Part shown: positions 32,136-43,395 of the stretch, in pieces | Position numbering within the stretch: the stretch's first letter is position 1 | How the letters are laid out: the number at the start of each line of letters is the position of its first letter | Origin: Lepidostoma basale | Taxonomy: Eukaryota; Arthropoda; Insecta; Trichoptera; Lepidostomatidae | NCBI GenBank assembly: GCA_022606425.2 | Contig: JAHDVF020001047.1 | Span: forward strand, 401,918 to 465,917 | Direction: 5' to 3' | DNA length: 64,000 nt | Notes under the pieces: generated by a model | Databases searched by the model: none | Seen by the model: the letters and a program-made list of their open reading frames with translations, nothing else | Told to the model about the DNA's origin: nothing | Position numbers and translations under genes: made by a program

Positions 32136-32456
32136 TTGTTTTACCACAGATTGTTTTACCTACCGGCCGCCAGAACCAATCTGCCTCTGGTGACACCGGT
32201 GGGAAGAGCAATTTGTCATCTGAACGCGGTCTCCCAGGAGATCGACGTCTTTCATACAAGTGAAGGTACGTTCAGGGGCCAAATACTCTTGACTCTAGAA
32301 AGTATCTTGTCTTCCTAATGTCGAATCATCTCTAATGCGTTCCTGGTATTATGTTGTATTTTTATAATATTTTACCTGTACTCAATAGACGCCTTAAACA
32401 TTTTGTTTTTTGTAATGTCAATTGAGTTAATAAACTGTTTTGATTTGATTTGTTCA
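32136..32456 (+). mobile_element. Jockey-like LINE 3' end, 5' truncated
   Basis: The frame reads HRLFYLPAARTNLPLVTPVG, CHLNAVSQEIDVFHTSE and ILLTLESILSS*. The 3' untranslated part and (TTTGA)n-like tail (gttttgatttgatttg) match the minus copies at 53072 and 56092. Confidence 0.8.
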
Positions 32457-32504
32457 CACCTTTTACGACTAACTTCATTCTGTCTCCTATCATGACATGT
32501 TTTC

Positions 32505-32625
32505 AAAATTCGTGAGTTGGCACGCGTGAAATGTCCGGCAGATATTTATTATAATCGTAGATGGCTAACTTTATTATATCGCACTTCCGTAACAGGGTGC
32601 GGGCGCAGCTCTCAATTTAACCCTC
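32505..32625. repeat. Dispersed repeat shared with 62575-62690
   Basis: Shared text: tgaaatgtccggc, gcacttccgtaacagggtgc and gcagc. The parent element is unknown. Confidence 0.6.
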
Positions 32626-33475
32626 TATTAAACACCCCAAATGAAGCGTAACTTCATAAAATATTATATTGTATCGTTGTTGATATAGTTAGCTTCCTCA
32701 ATTTCTGTTCGCCAATCTACCTACGATCATCCGATCTTCTGTATTTGGCATACCTCGGTGTTTGGGTCATCAATTAGGATATTTTTAGCTGGCGTGTATC
32801 CTACACCAACACACGGCACAATTACCTAAATGATGCTTAGATGACATACTTAAATTTGTACAACTATTGAAATATTTGCTTTCTTGTGACAATTCAAATA
32901 ATACTCTAATGTGATTTATTCAAATACAAGGATGTTGTACTTTACATTATAATTTATATAGTAAAGTAAACACAATGAAAACACTCGTATAAGTTTGTCG
33001 ACAGCTAAAATCTGGCAACACCTTTTTAATTAATTTTTTTCAGTAGGTACTTTTAACGTCTTATTTCGATATTGAATTTATCATATTTTTAACTCTTTCA
33101 TAGAAGTCCAAAAGCCAGGCTTGGAGACAAACTGATAAAGAATTAGACACATTTGAGTTAAAACAAAATCGTTCTTTTCAAATAAAATATATATAGGCAT
33201 ATACATTGCTAGGTGAGTATTATGGCTAATCATTTATTGTATGTAATATACAATGTATTATGAAATATTATCAAATTTAGTTTCTTGGTAAAATTTGTTT
33301 TAAACATTACGTAGGTATAACTATAAATTACGTAGAATAGGTATAAATATAAATTACGTTTAATTTGTTTTAAACATTACATACGTAAAAATATACGAGT
33401 ACATTACGTAGGTATGAATATAAACAAAAAACATATGACATTAAATATTACTTTTTTAATTTCTTATTTTGCAAT
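32626..33475. other. AT-rich sequence with short attacgtaggtata copies
   Basis: No gene is seen. Around 33300-33420 the text attacgtaggtat and aaatataaattacgt is repeated several times in loose tandem. Confidence 0.4.
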
Positions 33476-33477
33476 AA

Positions 33478-34024
33478 TATTGAAAGGTACATTAAGATGG
33501 TTTAGACACATGAAAACAATGAATGAAGACAGAACGAATCAACGATGTAAATGGAACTAGAAATATAGAAAGAACGAGGAAAACGTGACACTTAAAACTA
33601 ACTAACTTACCATCACGCCATTTCCCCGGAGGGATAGGCAGAGAGGATGGATCGCCACAATGCCCTGTCCTGGCATACCTCTCGGGATTCCTCTACATTC
33701 ATACATCGTACCATGCACGCACGTCGATTATTCCGACTTCGAATGTGGCCGCCTTTTAGTAATTGATTAATTTGGTCATGCCATGTTTTCCTCTGTCGTC
33801 CTCGGCTTCTTTTTCCACTCTTTTCTCACAAAAAGTTGTACGTGACACGATAAAAAAATCAAATATAGAAGTCGGCCACGTGAGGAGTCGGAGAAATCGA
33901 CCTGTGTGCATGCCACGATGTGTGAATGTTGAGGAATCGAGAAAAGTATGTTAGGAAAGAGAAGTGTTTCAGACTATTCTTTCTGCCTAACCCTTCAGAG
34001 AGACGGCGTAATGGTTAGTTAGTT
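33478..34024 (+). mobile_element. LINE-A fragment interrupted by an antisense LINE
   Basis: Host LINE-A sequence runs 33478-33591 (attaagatggtttagacaca ... gaggaaaacgtgacac) and resumes at 33849 (gataaaaaaatcaaatatag ... gacggcgtaatggttagtta). The insert between has a 9-bp duplication. Confidence 0.75.
33583..33848 (-). mobile_element. Nested LINE-A subfamily 2 fragment with 9-bp duplication
   Basis: The insert 33592-33839 starts with (CTAA)n and ccatcacgccatttccccgg (3' end) and is truncated at acaaaaagttgt. acgtgacac flanks it at 33583-33591 and 33840-33848. It matches the 42752-43395 copy better than its host. Confidence 0.8.
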
Positions 34025-34430
34025 AACAAACCAGATAATAATTTTTGACTCATTTTAAATGGTCTCGATTAAATTGTATTTATTTAGTTATTTTTTATGA
34101 TCACAGAATTTGGTATTTATTAAAAACGAATTTTATAAGCAGGAAAATGTTGTCTTAAAAGGTGAGTAGGTTTATAATTTTAGCGCCCAGAAATACTTTT
34201 TATGAAGAAACAAAAAACTTTTCATATTATTTTTACAACAGGTATCGCAGAACCAAATATTCTTGCATACAGGGTATTTCGAAAAGGCATTTTTTTAAAA
34301 ATCTATGAATTATTTTTATGGTCACATTGTTCAACTTTAGTGACTGATCCAAAACAGAATTAATTATTAATCTATTATTTTACGTTTCTATTGATGATTC
34401 TAAATTTGTAAACCTTTACCTAAGATACAA
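34025..34430. other. AT-rich sequence, nothing supported
   Basis: No exon or repeat boundary is recognised. Confidence 0.3.
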
Positions 34431-34434
34431 AGTG

Positions 34435-35387
34435 TGGAACTGGCAAAATTATGATGGAAGTAGAATAAATACACTTTAAATGTGATCTATTAGAATAATG
34501 TGCGGTAAATAGAATATGCATATGTTCAGATAATCAAATTGAAATATTAAAAGTGAATGCAGTACGAATGAAAGTATTATAAACAAAATACTGAAAGGGT
34601 CAAATCATATCAAACGAGTCAAGATATTGCAAACATAAAAACTCGAAATAAATCAATCATGAAAAGTGAAATCTATCCAAAAAAGCTAAAATGGCAGTGC
34701 ACAATGGTGTTCTTGTAACAACCCTTATGTATGGAAGCGAAACATTGAACTGGCAAAAGAAGGATGACAGTAGAATAAATGCAGTATAAATGAGATCACT
34801 TAGACGAATGTGTGGATACTCTGTGCATGATAGAGTGTCGAATGAAAATATAGGAAGTGAATGCGGTGCGAATGATGGTGTTATGATCAAAATTATAACC
34901 AGCTAACTAACTAACCATCACGCCGTCTCCCCGAAAGGGTAGGCAGAAATAATGGACTGCCACACTTTTCTTTCCTGACATATTTCTCTCGCTTCCTCAA
35001 CATTCAAACATCGTGTCATGCACGCGCGTCGATTTTTCTGACTCCTCACGTGGCCGACATTCAATGTTTGATTTATTTGATCGTGCCACGTTTATAAAAA
35101 TATCAAAATTATAAAAGGATCATTAAGATGTTTTGGACACATGAAAATAATGAATTAAGAAAGAATGGTAATTTTTTTTTGCTAACGATGTAAATGTAAC
35201 TAGAAATAGAGGAAGACCGAGGAAAACGTGGCACGATAAAAAAAATCAAATATTGAATGTCGGCCACGTAAGGAGTCAGAGAAATCGACGCGCAAGAGAA
35301 ATATGTCAGGAGAGAAAAGTGTGGCAGTCCATTATTTCTGCCTACCACTTCGGGGAGACGGCGTGATGGTTAGTTAGTTGAAAAGTG
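34435..35387 (+). mobile_element. LINE-A fragment interrupted by an antisense LINE-A
   Basis: The host runs 34435-34898 (gcagtgcacaatggtgttct, gatagagtgtcgaatgaaaa) and resumes at 35115 (aaggatcattaagatg ... ggggagacggcgtgatgg, TTAG). The insert 34899-35101 is in the opposite orientation, so the transcript could fold back over about 180 bases. Confidence 0.8.
34886..35114 (-). mobile_element. Nested LINE-A 3' fragment with exact 13-bp duplication
   Basis: The insert 34899-35101 begins (CTAA)n accatcacgccgtctcccc and is truncated at tgccacgttta. atcaaaattataa occurs at 34886-34898 and 35102-35114. Removing insert and one copy restores the host LINE reading (atgatcaaaattataaaagg). Confidence 0.88.
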
Positions 35388-35875
35388 AAAGATTTTAAAT
35401 TAGATATTATACAGCAATTATTGTAGAACCTTGATAATCGTTTCGGCAAAAGCATAATCATTGTTCCATTTTTATCCTTGAAATATTTAATAAGTTGTAA
35501 GTATAGAGCGTCAAAATGCAGGAAATATACAATAATAAAAACAGTTTCCATATCCCGTGTATGAGTATGCAAGAGAGGTCAATGTCAAAGTATTTTTGTA
35601 TGAAGAACTTATATTCAAGAATAACAATTTGAAGTTGGCCATTTTGAATATAAAGCTATAATACTCGTATATTATTATACAATAAAAGTAAATAATTTTC
35701 AAGTATCATTTCAGCCAATGTTGGGTATAAAACTCAAGTGTTTTTATAACATGAGTCAAAACTTTTATTCGTTTTGGTCAAACTAAAATAAATGAAATAT
35801 GATAGAAAAACATTCTGTATTCATTGTATATCCACAGTCAATGGTTGGACATGTGGAACGAATGGACGAAAGAAG
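35388..35875. other. Unassigned AT-rich sequence
   Basis: Open frames here show no known domain or splice context. Nothing is supported. Confidence 0.3.
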
Positions 35876-35880
35876 AATGT

Positions 35881-36055
35881 CAACCTTCGTAGCAGAGTGG
35901 TAAGAGCTCTGATTTCCATACCGTAGGTCCCGGGTTCGATTCCCGGCGATGGCAATCTGATTGTCACACTGTATTTGGTCTGGTGTAGAATTCATGTGAC
36001 AGTAAAATGGCGATAGATTGGCTACCTATCACATGTCATTAGTTTCAATTTAATA
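35881..36055 (+). mobile_element. tRNA-derived SINE, type A
   Basis: The head is ccttcgtagcagagtggtaa with B box gggttcgattcc; the core is ggtctggtgtagaattcat. The 3' tail is cut after caatttaatagct. RNA polymerase III promoter boxes are intact by eye. Confidence 0.8.
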
Positions 36056-36307
36056 GCTGAATTTTGTTCTGATTATTGTTGTTTGCCAGTAATGTAGGAA
36101 AAAAAAGAAAACAATTTGATATTGTTAATTGTGAAATTTTCAACGTGTGTGAAAAAAAAAGATTCCTATTTAAAGATAATACTTATTTTGGTTTAAAATT
36201 GTTCATTGAACCAAGTTTTTAAAGGGTAGAAAATCTTTACTTCAGCGAATATTTCACGGGTTGCAACTAGTATAAAAATATTCGTATTGAAAAATAATTG
36301 TATCGTA

Positions 36308-36715
36308 AAGGGTGTTTTTTTAGAGGTTTGGTTTTTAGACTAGCAAAATTGTTTCTACAGAGTTGATTTGTAGTTAATACGTTTTGCCATTTTACCACAA
36401 ATAGACTGACGTCAGGACAGCGCTTGCAAATTGTGCAAATTTATTTTAAAAATCATGGTTCGGTTCGATCGTGCACTACGTCCATTTTACGGTCGACATA
36501 ATCGTCCATCGGAGCAAGTTATTCGAAAGACCATGGATCGTTTTCGCACTATGTACACTCTAGTGGATAATACGCATCCACAAAGACGACAATTGTCGAA
36601 AATTGGACTGCACGATTGCGCTTCATTCGAGCTACCCGTGGCGCTTATATGCCCGAAATCATATTTAAACAATAATGGCATAATATTATCTTTTAAATAA
36701 AGCCAATATCATAGA
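36308..36715 (+). pseudogene. Internally deleted mariner-like transposon remnant
   Basis: agggtgtttttttagaggtt marks the left end. The frame 36431-36700 begins with an N-terminal helix-turn-helix-like stretch (LRPFYGRHNRPSEQVIRKTM). Near its end the other frame gives RGAYMPEIIFK, resembling a transposase C-terminus. The catalytic middle is gone. It is not a host gene. Confidence 0.6.
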
Positions 36716-37335
36716 CATTAACATTATTTTAATGTGTTTTTATTTTGAATTTGAATATGGGTTATGGAAAGTTACTTTAAAAATGTAATAATATTATCTG
36801 CAATTGAATACGACGTAAATAACCAGCATAATGGATGTGCCATTACGAGACGTAGTAATTAAGTAATAATATGTCATGATATTATATGCAAATTGAAATA
36901 CAATTAACATTGTGTAATAACTGTGTACTGAAAACACTACACGTGATTTGTTAATCCAATACTTTGTGGTTATGAAATTAAAAAAAAATTAGAATTCTTA
37001 ATTTTTGATAGTGATCCGTTTCCCTATTATAATTACAATCTATTGTTTCTACTAATAAAAGCGATTTAAGAAAAATCTAACATTGTTGATTCATATATTA
37101 AATGCTAGTTAAAATAAAAAATATGTTTTACAATTCTATAATTATATTTCTAACTATCTTTGTGGCTTACAAATGTTTGTGGTGGTCTACCAAAAACCAT
37201 TTATCATTGTATTATAAATATTAAAAATGAACATCTTAATAATTTTTTTTTTTAAGTATATTAGCAACTAAACGTACCATATTTATAAAATAAACGTAAC
37301 AATAAATTTTATTAAATATAGATTAAGGATTAGAT
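36716..37335. other. AT-rich sequence, nothing supported
   Basis: No exon, repeat boundary or RNA gene is recognised. Confidence 0.3.
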
Positions 37336-37339
37336 CAAT

Positions 37340-37460
37340 GGCGGTAGCAGTGTGATTGTCACACAGACAGTGTGACAATCACACTGCTACCGCCTGGAAT
37401 CGAACCCGGGACCTTCCGTATGGAAGTCAGAGCTCTTACCACTCTGCTACGAAGGTCGTC
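37340..37460 (-). mobile_element. SINE type A head ending in a 55-bp perfect palindrome
   Basis: The tRNA-like head (minus strand: ccttcgtagcagagtggtaa, gggttcgattcc) runs from 37460 to about 37395. The SINE then folds back: arms 37340-37364 and 37370-37394 are exact inverse copies with loop agaca. The rest of the core and tail is missing. Confidence 0.8.
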
Positions 37461-37479
37461 ATTATGTTTTTTTAAGACT

Positions 37480-37650
37480 TATTCCAAGGATTTAAATCAA
37501 TAGCATTATAATTTATTTTAATATCTTCAATTTGAGCAGAAACTAGATTATTATTATGAAGAAGGAATCTGATAGTATCCAGGCTTGAACCCAAGTTCGC
37601 TGGATTAGGAGCCAAGCGCTCTGTTCCCCAGACTAACATCTGATTACTAA
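37480..37650 (-). mobile_element. Second tRNA-like SINE family, minus copy
   Basis: The minus strand reads tctggggaacagagcgcttg and a B-box-like gggttcaagcc, then gatactatcagattcc and attaaaataaattataatgc. It aligns in order with 30234-30420. Confidence 0.55.
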
Positions 37651-37779
37651 AATATATTTTTATAAAATAGCCCACGAATTGGAACTATTGAATAAAAATC
37701 AAACGAAATTATGAAAGTTTCATTGTTATGTAAAATATTTTCAAGAAACGATTCTCTAAATAATTAAAACATAAAATAA

Positions 37780-38335
37780 ATTTAACGTCAAATCCAATCT
37801 TTGATATATTTAATTTTTTTGTAAGTAAACCTAAACCCCAATAAGAACTTACAATTATTCTTTTAAGTTATAAATTGAATCATAATTTTTGTTATAACAA
37901 AAGCATAAACGTTCCAAAATAAATCTTTATAGCATCTGTTGATCATGTCAACAACAACAATTTTATAATATTTTTATAAATATGTATCTTTACTGAAGAA
38001 GGACTGTTTGTCCGAAACATCTCTAAATAATTTAATTTTTTTAATATCAGTGTTGTAAATACAAAGTCTATAAAAAAGGAAAATAGAAATAAACCATCAT
38101 AACAACACAAAGTATGGCGTATATAGAAGAAATTAAAACGTGTTTGAATTTATCTTTACTGATAATTGTATTAATATACGTAATCTTTCAATTAAAAAAT
38201 AACTTGATATATTATTTCATCACACTATACACATTAAAGAAATTAAATAATTATTTATTTAAACTCACCAAAATTAATTTCACAATATTTTTTATAACTC
38301 AACTTTATATATTTTATTATTAATATATAGATAAC
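37780..38335 (+). mobile_element. Hairpin-motif family 1 with reading-frame start
   Basis: The core at 37993-38023 is CTGAAGA, A, GGAC-TGTTT-GTCC, GAAACATCTC (GTC changed to CTC). An AT-rich leader follows, then ATG at 38114 opening a 69-codon hydrophobic frame (MAYIEEIKTCLNLSLLIIVL). The minus copy at 41328 starts MANIEEINLTLYSTL. The shared start shows the frame belongs to the element. Confidence 0.6.
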
Positions 38336-38639
38336 AACACAACACTTGAATAGAATCACTCTGAAGTTGCAACGAACTGAAGAATTGTTCTCTTAACGCG
38401 TTGTTCCTTCGGTCGACTTATAAACACAATGAGTAAGAACCGCCAAGATCCACATTAAATACTCCGCTACGAGAGTAGGTACTTTGCAAAGTGGGAATTC
38501 ACCCACATGATTACTAATTCATCACAAGTACCTACCTCTCGCACATAAAATTTACACTATTAACGCAGTTTTAATTTTCATTTATACACAAAATGTACTA
38601 GTTTCAGATACCAATTAAAATAAAGGGTTAAAAAAAATT

Positions 38640-39243
38640 AACTAAATGATTGTGAAACGAACTATTGCGAAATATTGTGAAATACAGGTCCGACCAATGA
38701 GAACGATTTTAACAATATTTCACAATTATTTTATATCGACTGAAACAAAGATGGCAGTGCACTTTGAAGTTCTAGTGCCGAACGTTATGTATGGAACTGA
38801 ACTTGGAGTTGGGAGAAGAAGAATGAAACTAGGATAAATGACGTAGAAATGAGGTCACTTAGAATAATGTGCGAAAAACAATTTATGATAGAATATCTAA
38901 TGATGAAGTGAAAAAGGAATGTTAGACGGATGAATGCGTCCTAAATAAAATTAAAAAAAGGTCACCAAGACACTTTGGACATATGGAACGAATGGATGAG
39001 GAAAGAATGGTTAAAAATATATACAAGTAGTGTGAATGGAAAAAGAAGTCGACGAAGGCCAAAGAAGACATGGCATGAATAAATAAATAAATTACTGAAA
39101 GGCCATGTTCGTAATAGAAAAAATCGACGGGCGTGCATGTCACAATGTGTGAATGTGGAAGAGGCGCGAGAGTTATGTCAGGATAGAACAGTGTCACATT
39201 CTATCCTCTCTGCCCACCCCTTCGGAAAAAGGCGGGATGGTTA
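38640..39243 (+). mobile_element. LINE-A fragment, subfamily 2, degraded
   Basis: Recognisable pieces are tatatcgactgaaacaaaga tggcagtgcac, catatggaacgaatggatga and acccctt..aaggcgggatgg. Frames are broken throughout. Its 3' end runs into (TTA)n of the SINE. Confidence 0.65.
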
Positions 39244-39492
39244 TTATTATTATTATTATTATTATTATTTTGTTGAATCGCTCTTTACATCATGACAGCA
39301 TGAGCCAAATCGATGTAAAGGGTATTATTATAGCTATCATAGTGATTCTCGTGACATGGGATAGGTAGCTTATCTATCGATATTTTATTGTCACGTAAAT
39401 TCTACACTAGACCATAGATAGTATGATAATCACACTGCCCTCACCGGGAATCGAACTCGGAACCTTCGGGGTGGCAGTCAATGCACAGTAAG
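39240..39492 (-). mobile_element. tRNA-derived SINE, tail type B
   Basis: On the minus strand it has a B box (gagttcgattcc), core (ctatggtctagtgtagaatt) and tail B (catcgatttggctcatgctg, gtaaagagcgattcaac) ending in a 30-base (TAA)n. Confidence 0.8.
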
Positions 39493-39494
39493 TT

Positions 39495-40165
39495 AGTATT
39501 TTATGGAGAAATCGACGTGCGTGCGCTAAGATTGCAATGCACAATGATGTTATTGTGCCGACCCTCGTGTATGGAAGTGAAATATAGAATTGCAAAATAA
39601 GGAAAAAATAGAATAAATGCGGTAGAAAAGAGATATCTTAGACGAATATGTGATAAACCTGTGTATGATAAAGTGTCTAATAAAGTAAATGAAGTACGAA
39701 TGAATTATGAATAAAATAATAAAAGGGTCATTAATGTGGTTTGAACATATGTAAAGAATGAATGAAGAAATACTGTGAAAGAAATGTAACGATGTAAACG
39801 GTAGAATAAATGGAGAAAGAGTGAGGAAAATGTGACACGATCAAATTAATCAAATATTAATTGTCGGCCTTGTCAGGGATCAGAGACATTAGAGACATCA
39901 GACAATATAAGTAATTATTATTGTATGTTAAAAATATACGTTAACGATGTTAATGGATTATGGAGTGGAGGAAGACAGAGAGAAACATGGCATGACTAAT
40001 TTAATCAAATTTAAAGGTCGGTCGTGTTAATAGTCGAAAGAATTGACGTACGTGTATGAGTCGCTGTATGAATGTGAAGGAATCTAGAGAGATGTATCAG
40101 GATAAAGTGGTGTGACGGTACATTCTCTCTGCCTATCCTTTCGGGGAAACGAAATGAAAGCTATC
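39495..40165 (+). mobile_element. LINE-A fragments, two degraded pieces
   Basis: The first piece runs to about 39900 (gtgtatggaagtgaaat, ggttgaacat-like text, tgtcggccttgtcagg). The second (39920-40165: gttaacgatgttaatggatt, acattctctctgcctatcc) ends without a TTAG tail. Confidence 0.6.
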
Positions 40166-40297
40166 GTTTTTGTTGTTTTTAAAATAAAATAAAGAACACT
40201 TGTGTAACTTTTAAACGAACTTCGGTAAGTATGTACTATTCGTATGATTGCTGAATTGCGTTTATACAACTTTTATAAGTACTTGATTAAAGAACTT

Positions 40298-40500
40298 GAC
40301 CTTCGTGGCAGAGTGGTAAGAGCTCTGACTTCCATTCGTGTGATTGTCACACTGTCTTTGGTCTGGTGTAGAATTCACGTGACAATAAAATGGCGATAGA
40401 TTGGCTACCTATCATATGTCATAAGAATCAATATAATAGCTAAAATCAATTGTATACAGTAATTGGATTCAAATGACCTGTTGTATGCAAGGGAAAAAAA
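40298..40500 (+). mobile_element. SINE type A lacking its B box
   Basis: The head gaccttcgtggcagagtggt jumps from gacttccat straight to cgtgtgattgtcacactg, so the B box is deleted. The core and tail A (aattggattcaaatgacctg ttgtatgcaag) are otherwise good. Confidence 0.78.
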
Positions 40501-40504
40501 ATTC

Positions 40505-41025
40505 CTGTAGATAAAGACAAGCAAATGGATAGCATAGATATTTTGAACAGTTAATATATGTGTTATACATACAAACTCATATTGTGCATGTTGAAAATAT
40601 TCTAAAAAACGATTCGCAAATATAGAAGCTGAGTCATTCTTTTCAAGAGAGCCTGTTTTACATTGTATATTGTATAGACTTGGATATTTAAAAAAAAGAT
40701 ATCAATTTATAACAGCCCACACACAGAATCGATAAGTCACATTTGCAATAAAAAGTTTTTTTTTTTATAAATTAACGTTCTGTCCTCTATATCACAAACA
40801 ATTTTTAATTATTATTCTTCTTCTCGATATTACCTTTTTATCGATCTTGCGATCTGTTCAGACAGAATATAAATCTTCTTCGTGTGATCAAGACGCCCAA
40901 CTTTCTCTCCAAATCTTTGGTTGTTGTCTTAGTGCCTTCTGGACACTTGTGCATCACGATCTTGGGAGTCCTCACTGGGTCCATCCCTCCAGAAACGCCT
41001 TCTCTGCCTATTCTATCACAATTAT
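40505..41025. other. Unassigned sequence
   Basis: The part 40800-41020 has open frames on both strands but no known domain. It is probably repeat-derived, without firm support. Confidence 0.3.
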
Positions 41026-41027
41026 TG

Positions 41028-41245
41028 TTCGTGGCAGAGAGGCAAGAACCATGACTGCTACACCGAAGGTCACGAGTTCGATTCACAGCGATGGCAGTGT
41101 GATTGTAATACTGTCTTTAGTCTGGATAGAATTTACATGATAATAAAATGGCGATAGATTAGCTACCTATCACATGTCACGAGAATCAATCTAATATGTA
41201 TACAGAAATAAGGTCCAAAGGACCTGATGTACACAAAAAAAAAAC
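41028..41245 (+). mobile_element. SINE type A, diverged
   Basis: The B box is gagttcgattcac, the core ttagtctggatagaatttac and tail A ccaaaggacctgatgtac then poly-A. Confidence 0.72.
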
Positions 41246-41274
41246 ATTTGCATATTTTCATATCAAATCAGTTA

Positions 41275-41470
41275 AATTATTATTAGTGTAGAGTAGAGTG
41301 TTAAATTGATTTCTTCTATATTCGCCATACTTTGTGTTGTAGATGCTTTATTTCTCATTTTCTTTATTATTTACTTTATATATACATACAACACTTACAT
41401 TAAAAAAATTTTTAATTACAAAGACATGTTTCGGACAACCAGTCCTTCTTCAGTACATGAAACATATTAT
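41275..41470 (-). mobile_element. Hairpin-motif family 1, minus copy with reading-frame start
   Basis: The minus core at 41423-41453 is CTGAAGA, A, GGAC-TGGTT-GTCC, GAAACATGTC. The leader then runs to ATG at 41328 (MANIEEINLTLYSTLIII then stop). It faces the plus copy at 41560-41900. Confidence 0.65.
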
Positions 41471-41559
41471 AAAAATACATATTAAGATCATTCATTTAAT
41501 AAAGATAATGGCGTTGAATTCTTGCATGCAATAATAGAAATATAACTTTGAGCAATCTC

Positions 41560-41900
41560 GAAATTTTAGAAATTAAAAAAGCCATTAAATTTAACGTCAA
41601 GTCCAATTTTTGATTTATTTCCTTTGTTGTAAGTAATTACCTGAAACCCAATAAGAACATTAACTTATTAAATTAAATTTTAAATTGAATCATATTATAA
41701 TATTTGTTATAACAAAAGCATAAACGTTCCAAAATAAATCTCTATAACATCTGTCAGATCATGTAAACAATTTTATTATATTTTAAATATGTATCTTTAT
41801 AATATGTATCACTGAAGAAGGACTGGTTGTCCGAAACACGTAGTTTAAATTTTTTTAAATGTAAGTGTTGTATATATAAAGTATATAAAAAAGAAAAAGA
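41560..41900 (+). mobile_element. Hairpin-motif family 1, plus copy
   Basis: The core at 41812-41842 is CTGAAGA, A, GGAC-TGGTT-GTCC, GAAACACGTA. Upstream text (aacaaaagcataaacgttcc) and downstream text (gtgttgtatatataaagtat) match 37780-38100. Confidence 0.6.
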
Positions 41901-42234
41901 GAGTTCAATTTACATCCCACCATCTCTCCTTTGACTGATAGTCTCTAGCTGCTGGGATTTTTACATTTGACCATTTTTTCAATTATTTCATCCTCCATAT
42001 TGTCCATATGATTGTTTTTTGGGCATTTTATGAGAAACGATAAATGCAAAGTATCGGGAGAATAAGAAAATCCTGGCTAGAAAACCTTCCTTCAGTTGCA
42101 GCCCAACATCCCTGGTTAGAGCTGCTCTACCAAGGGTAGAAATAGCCGCAATGCTGTCCAACTTCCGATAGGAGAGAAACAAGAAGAAAAAGAAGAATAC
42201 ACGTTTCTTAAACAATGATATTAAACTCCATATT

Positions 42235-42345
42235 TTGAATAATTAATATGAATAAAAAAGTGTGTTTTCTAAAAGAAATATTATGTTTTATAGGAATTAC
42301 ATGTTTCATCTTGTAAAAGCATTATCAAATGTCTTGGAGGCTTGT
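42235..42345 (-). mobile_element. Hairpin-motif family 2 half copy
   Basis: The minus strand reads catttgataatgcttttaca, tgaaacatgt, then the family arm to aatatgaataaaaa. The core is degraded. Confidence 0.45.
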
Positions 42346-42404
42346 ATAAGTGTGTATTTAATGATCTTCAATGTGACCAGAAATAAAATTAGTTCATAAT
42401 TATC

Positions 42405-42748
42405 AATCCTGGGATCCAGATCCGGTGTTGCTGCGGGAACTTGGAACTTGAACCAAGAGATCCGTACGATGACCCAGCAGCCCCTTATAACGAGTAGCGT
42501 GAGAGGTAGCAAGGATTGGTCACGTACCAGTAAAGATACCAGAGCAATTAAGACCCTGTACGCGTCTAGACCGACTGGAGTAAGACCTCTAAGAAGGCCT
42601 AGACAGTGCCTAATGGACAATGTTCTGGCTGATCTGGCTAGGTTGAGCGAATCGGACTGCTGGGAGCAAATGGCGCAGGGATCGAGGAGCTTGGCGGAAA
42701 ATCATCAAGGAGGCTGAAACTCTTCAAGAGTTGTATGGCCATAGTACG
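42405..42748 (+). mobile_element. LINE-C C-terminal fragment
   Basis: The frame includes GVRPLRRPRQCLMDNVLADL and ARLSESDCWEQMAQ, a LINE C-terminal style (GRPRKRW-type motif, then a short tail). It ends ctgaaactcttcaagagttg tatgg. Relative of 5600-5720. Confidence 0.65.
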
Positions 42749-42751
42749 TAA

Positions 42752-43395
42752 GACTAACTAACTAACTAACCATCACGCCATTTCACCGGAGGGGTAGGCA
42801 GAGAGAATGGATCGCCACAATGGCCTGTCCTGGCATACCTCTCGGGCTTCCTCTACATTCATACATCGTACCATGCACGCACGTCGATTATTCCGACTTC
42901 GAATGTGGCCGCCTTTTAGTAATTGATTATTTGGTCATGCCATGTTTTCCTCGGTCGTCCTCGGCTTCTTTTCCCACTCACGCTGCTTGTGTACAACTTT
43001 TTAACCATTCTACTCTCATCCATTCGTTCCATATGTCCAACCCATCTCAGGGATCCTTTTTTAATTTTATTCATGATGCAGTCATCTGCCTTACATTTCT
43101 TTCTTATTTCATCGTTCGGTATTCTATCATACAACGTTTTCCCGCACATTCTTCTTAGTGATCTCATTTCTACGGCGTTTATCCTGCTTTCATCCTTCTT
43201 TTGCCAGCTCCAAGCTTCACTTCCATACATGAGGGTTGGCACTAGAACTCCACTGTGTACTGCCATCTTTGCTTCTGTGGATATATTTCTATTTGCAGTA
43301 ATGACTTTGAGTGCGCCATTTATTTTATTCCCAGCACCAACCCATCTTTCGATGTCTTTCTCTATTTTTCCGTCTCTTGTAAGTAGTAAGTAAGT
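42752..43395 (-). mobile_element. LINE-A subfamily 2, best-preserved coding fragment
   Basis: The minus frame 43440-42916 includes RDGKIEKDIERWVGAGNKIN, GVLVPTLMYGSEAWSWQKKD, MRSLRRMCGKTLYDRI, KGSLRWVGHMERM and GKRSRGRPRKTWHDQI. It is the C-terminal quarter of a LINE polyprotein. A frameshift separates the last part (SILSAYPSGEMA). The 3' tail is (TTAG)n. Confidence 0.85.

Noticed and set aside
36431..36700. 89-codon gene
   Set aside because: Its two ends correspond to the ends of a mariner-like transposase with the middle deleted and a frame change.
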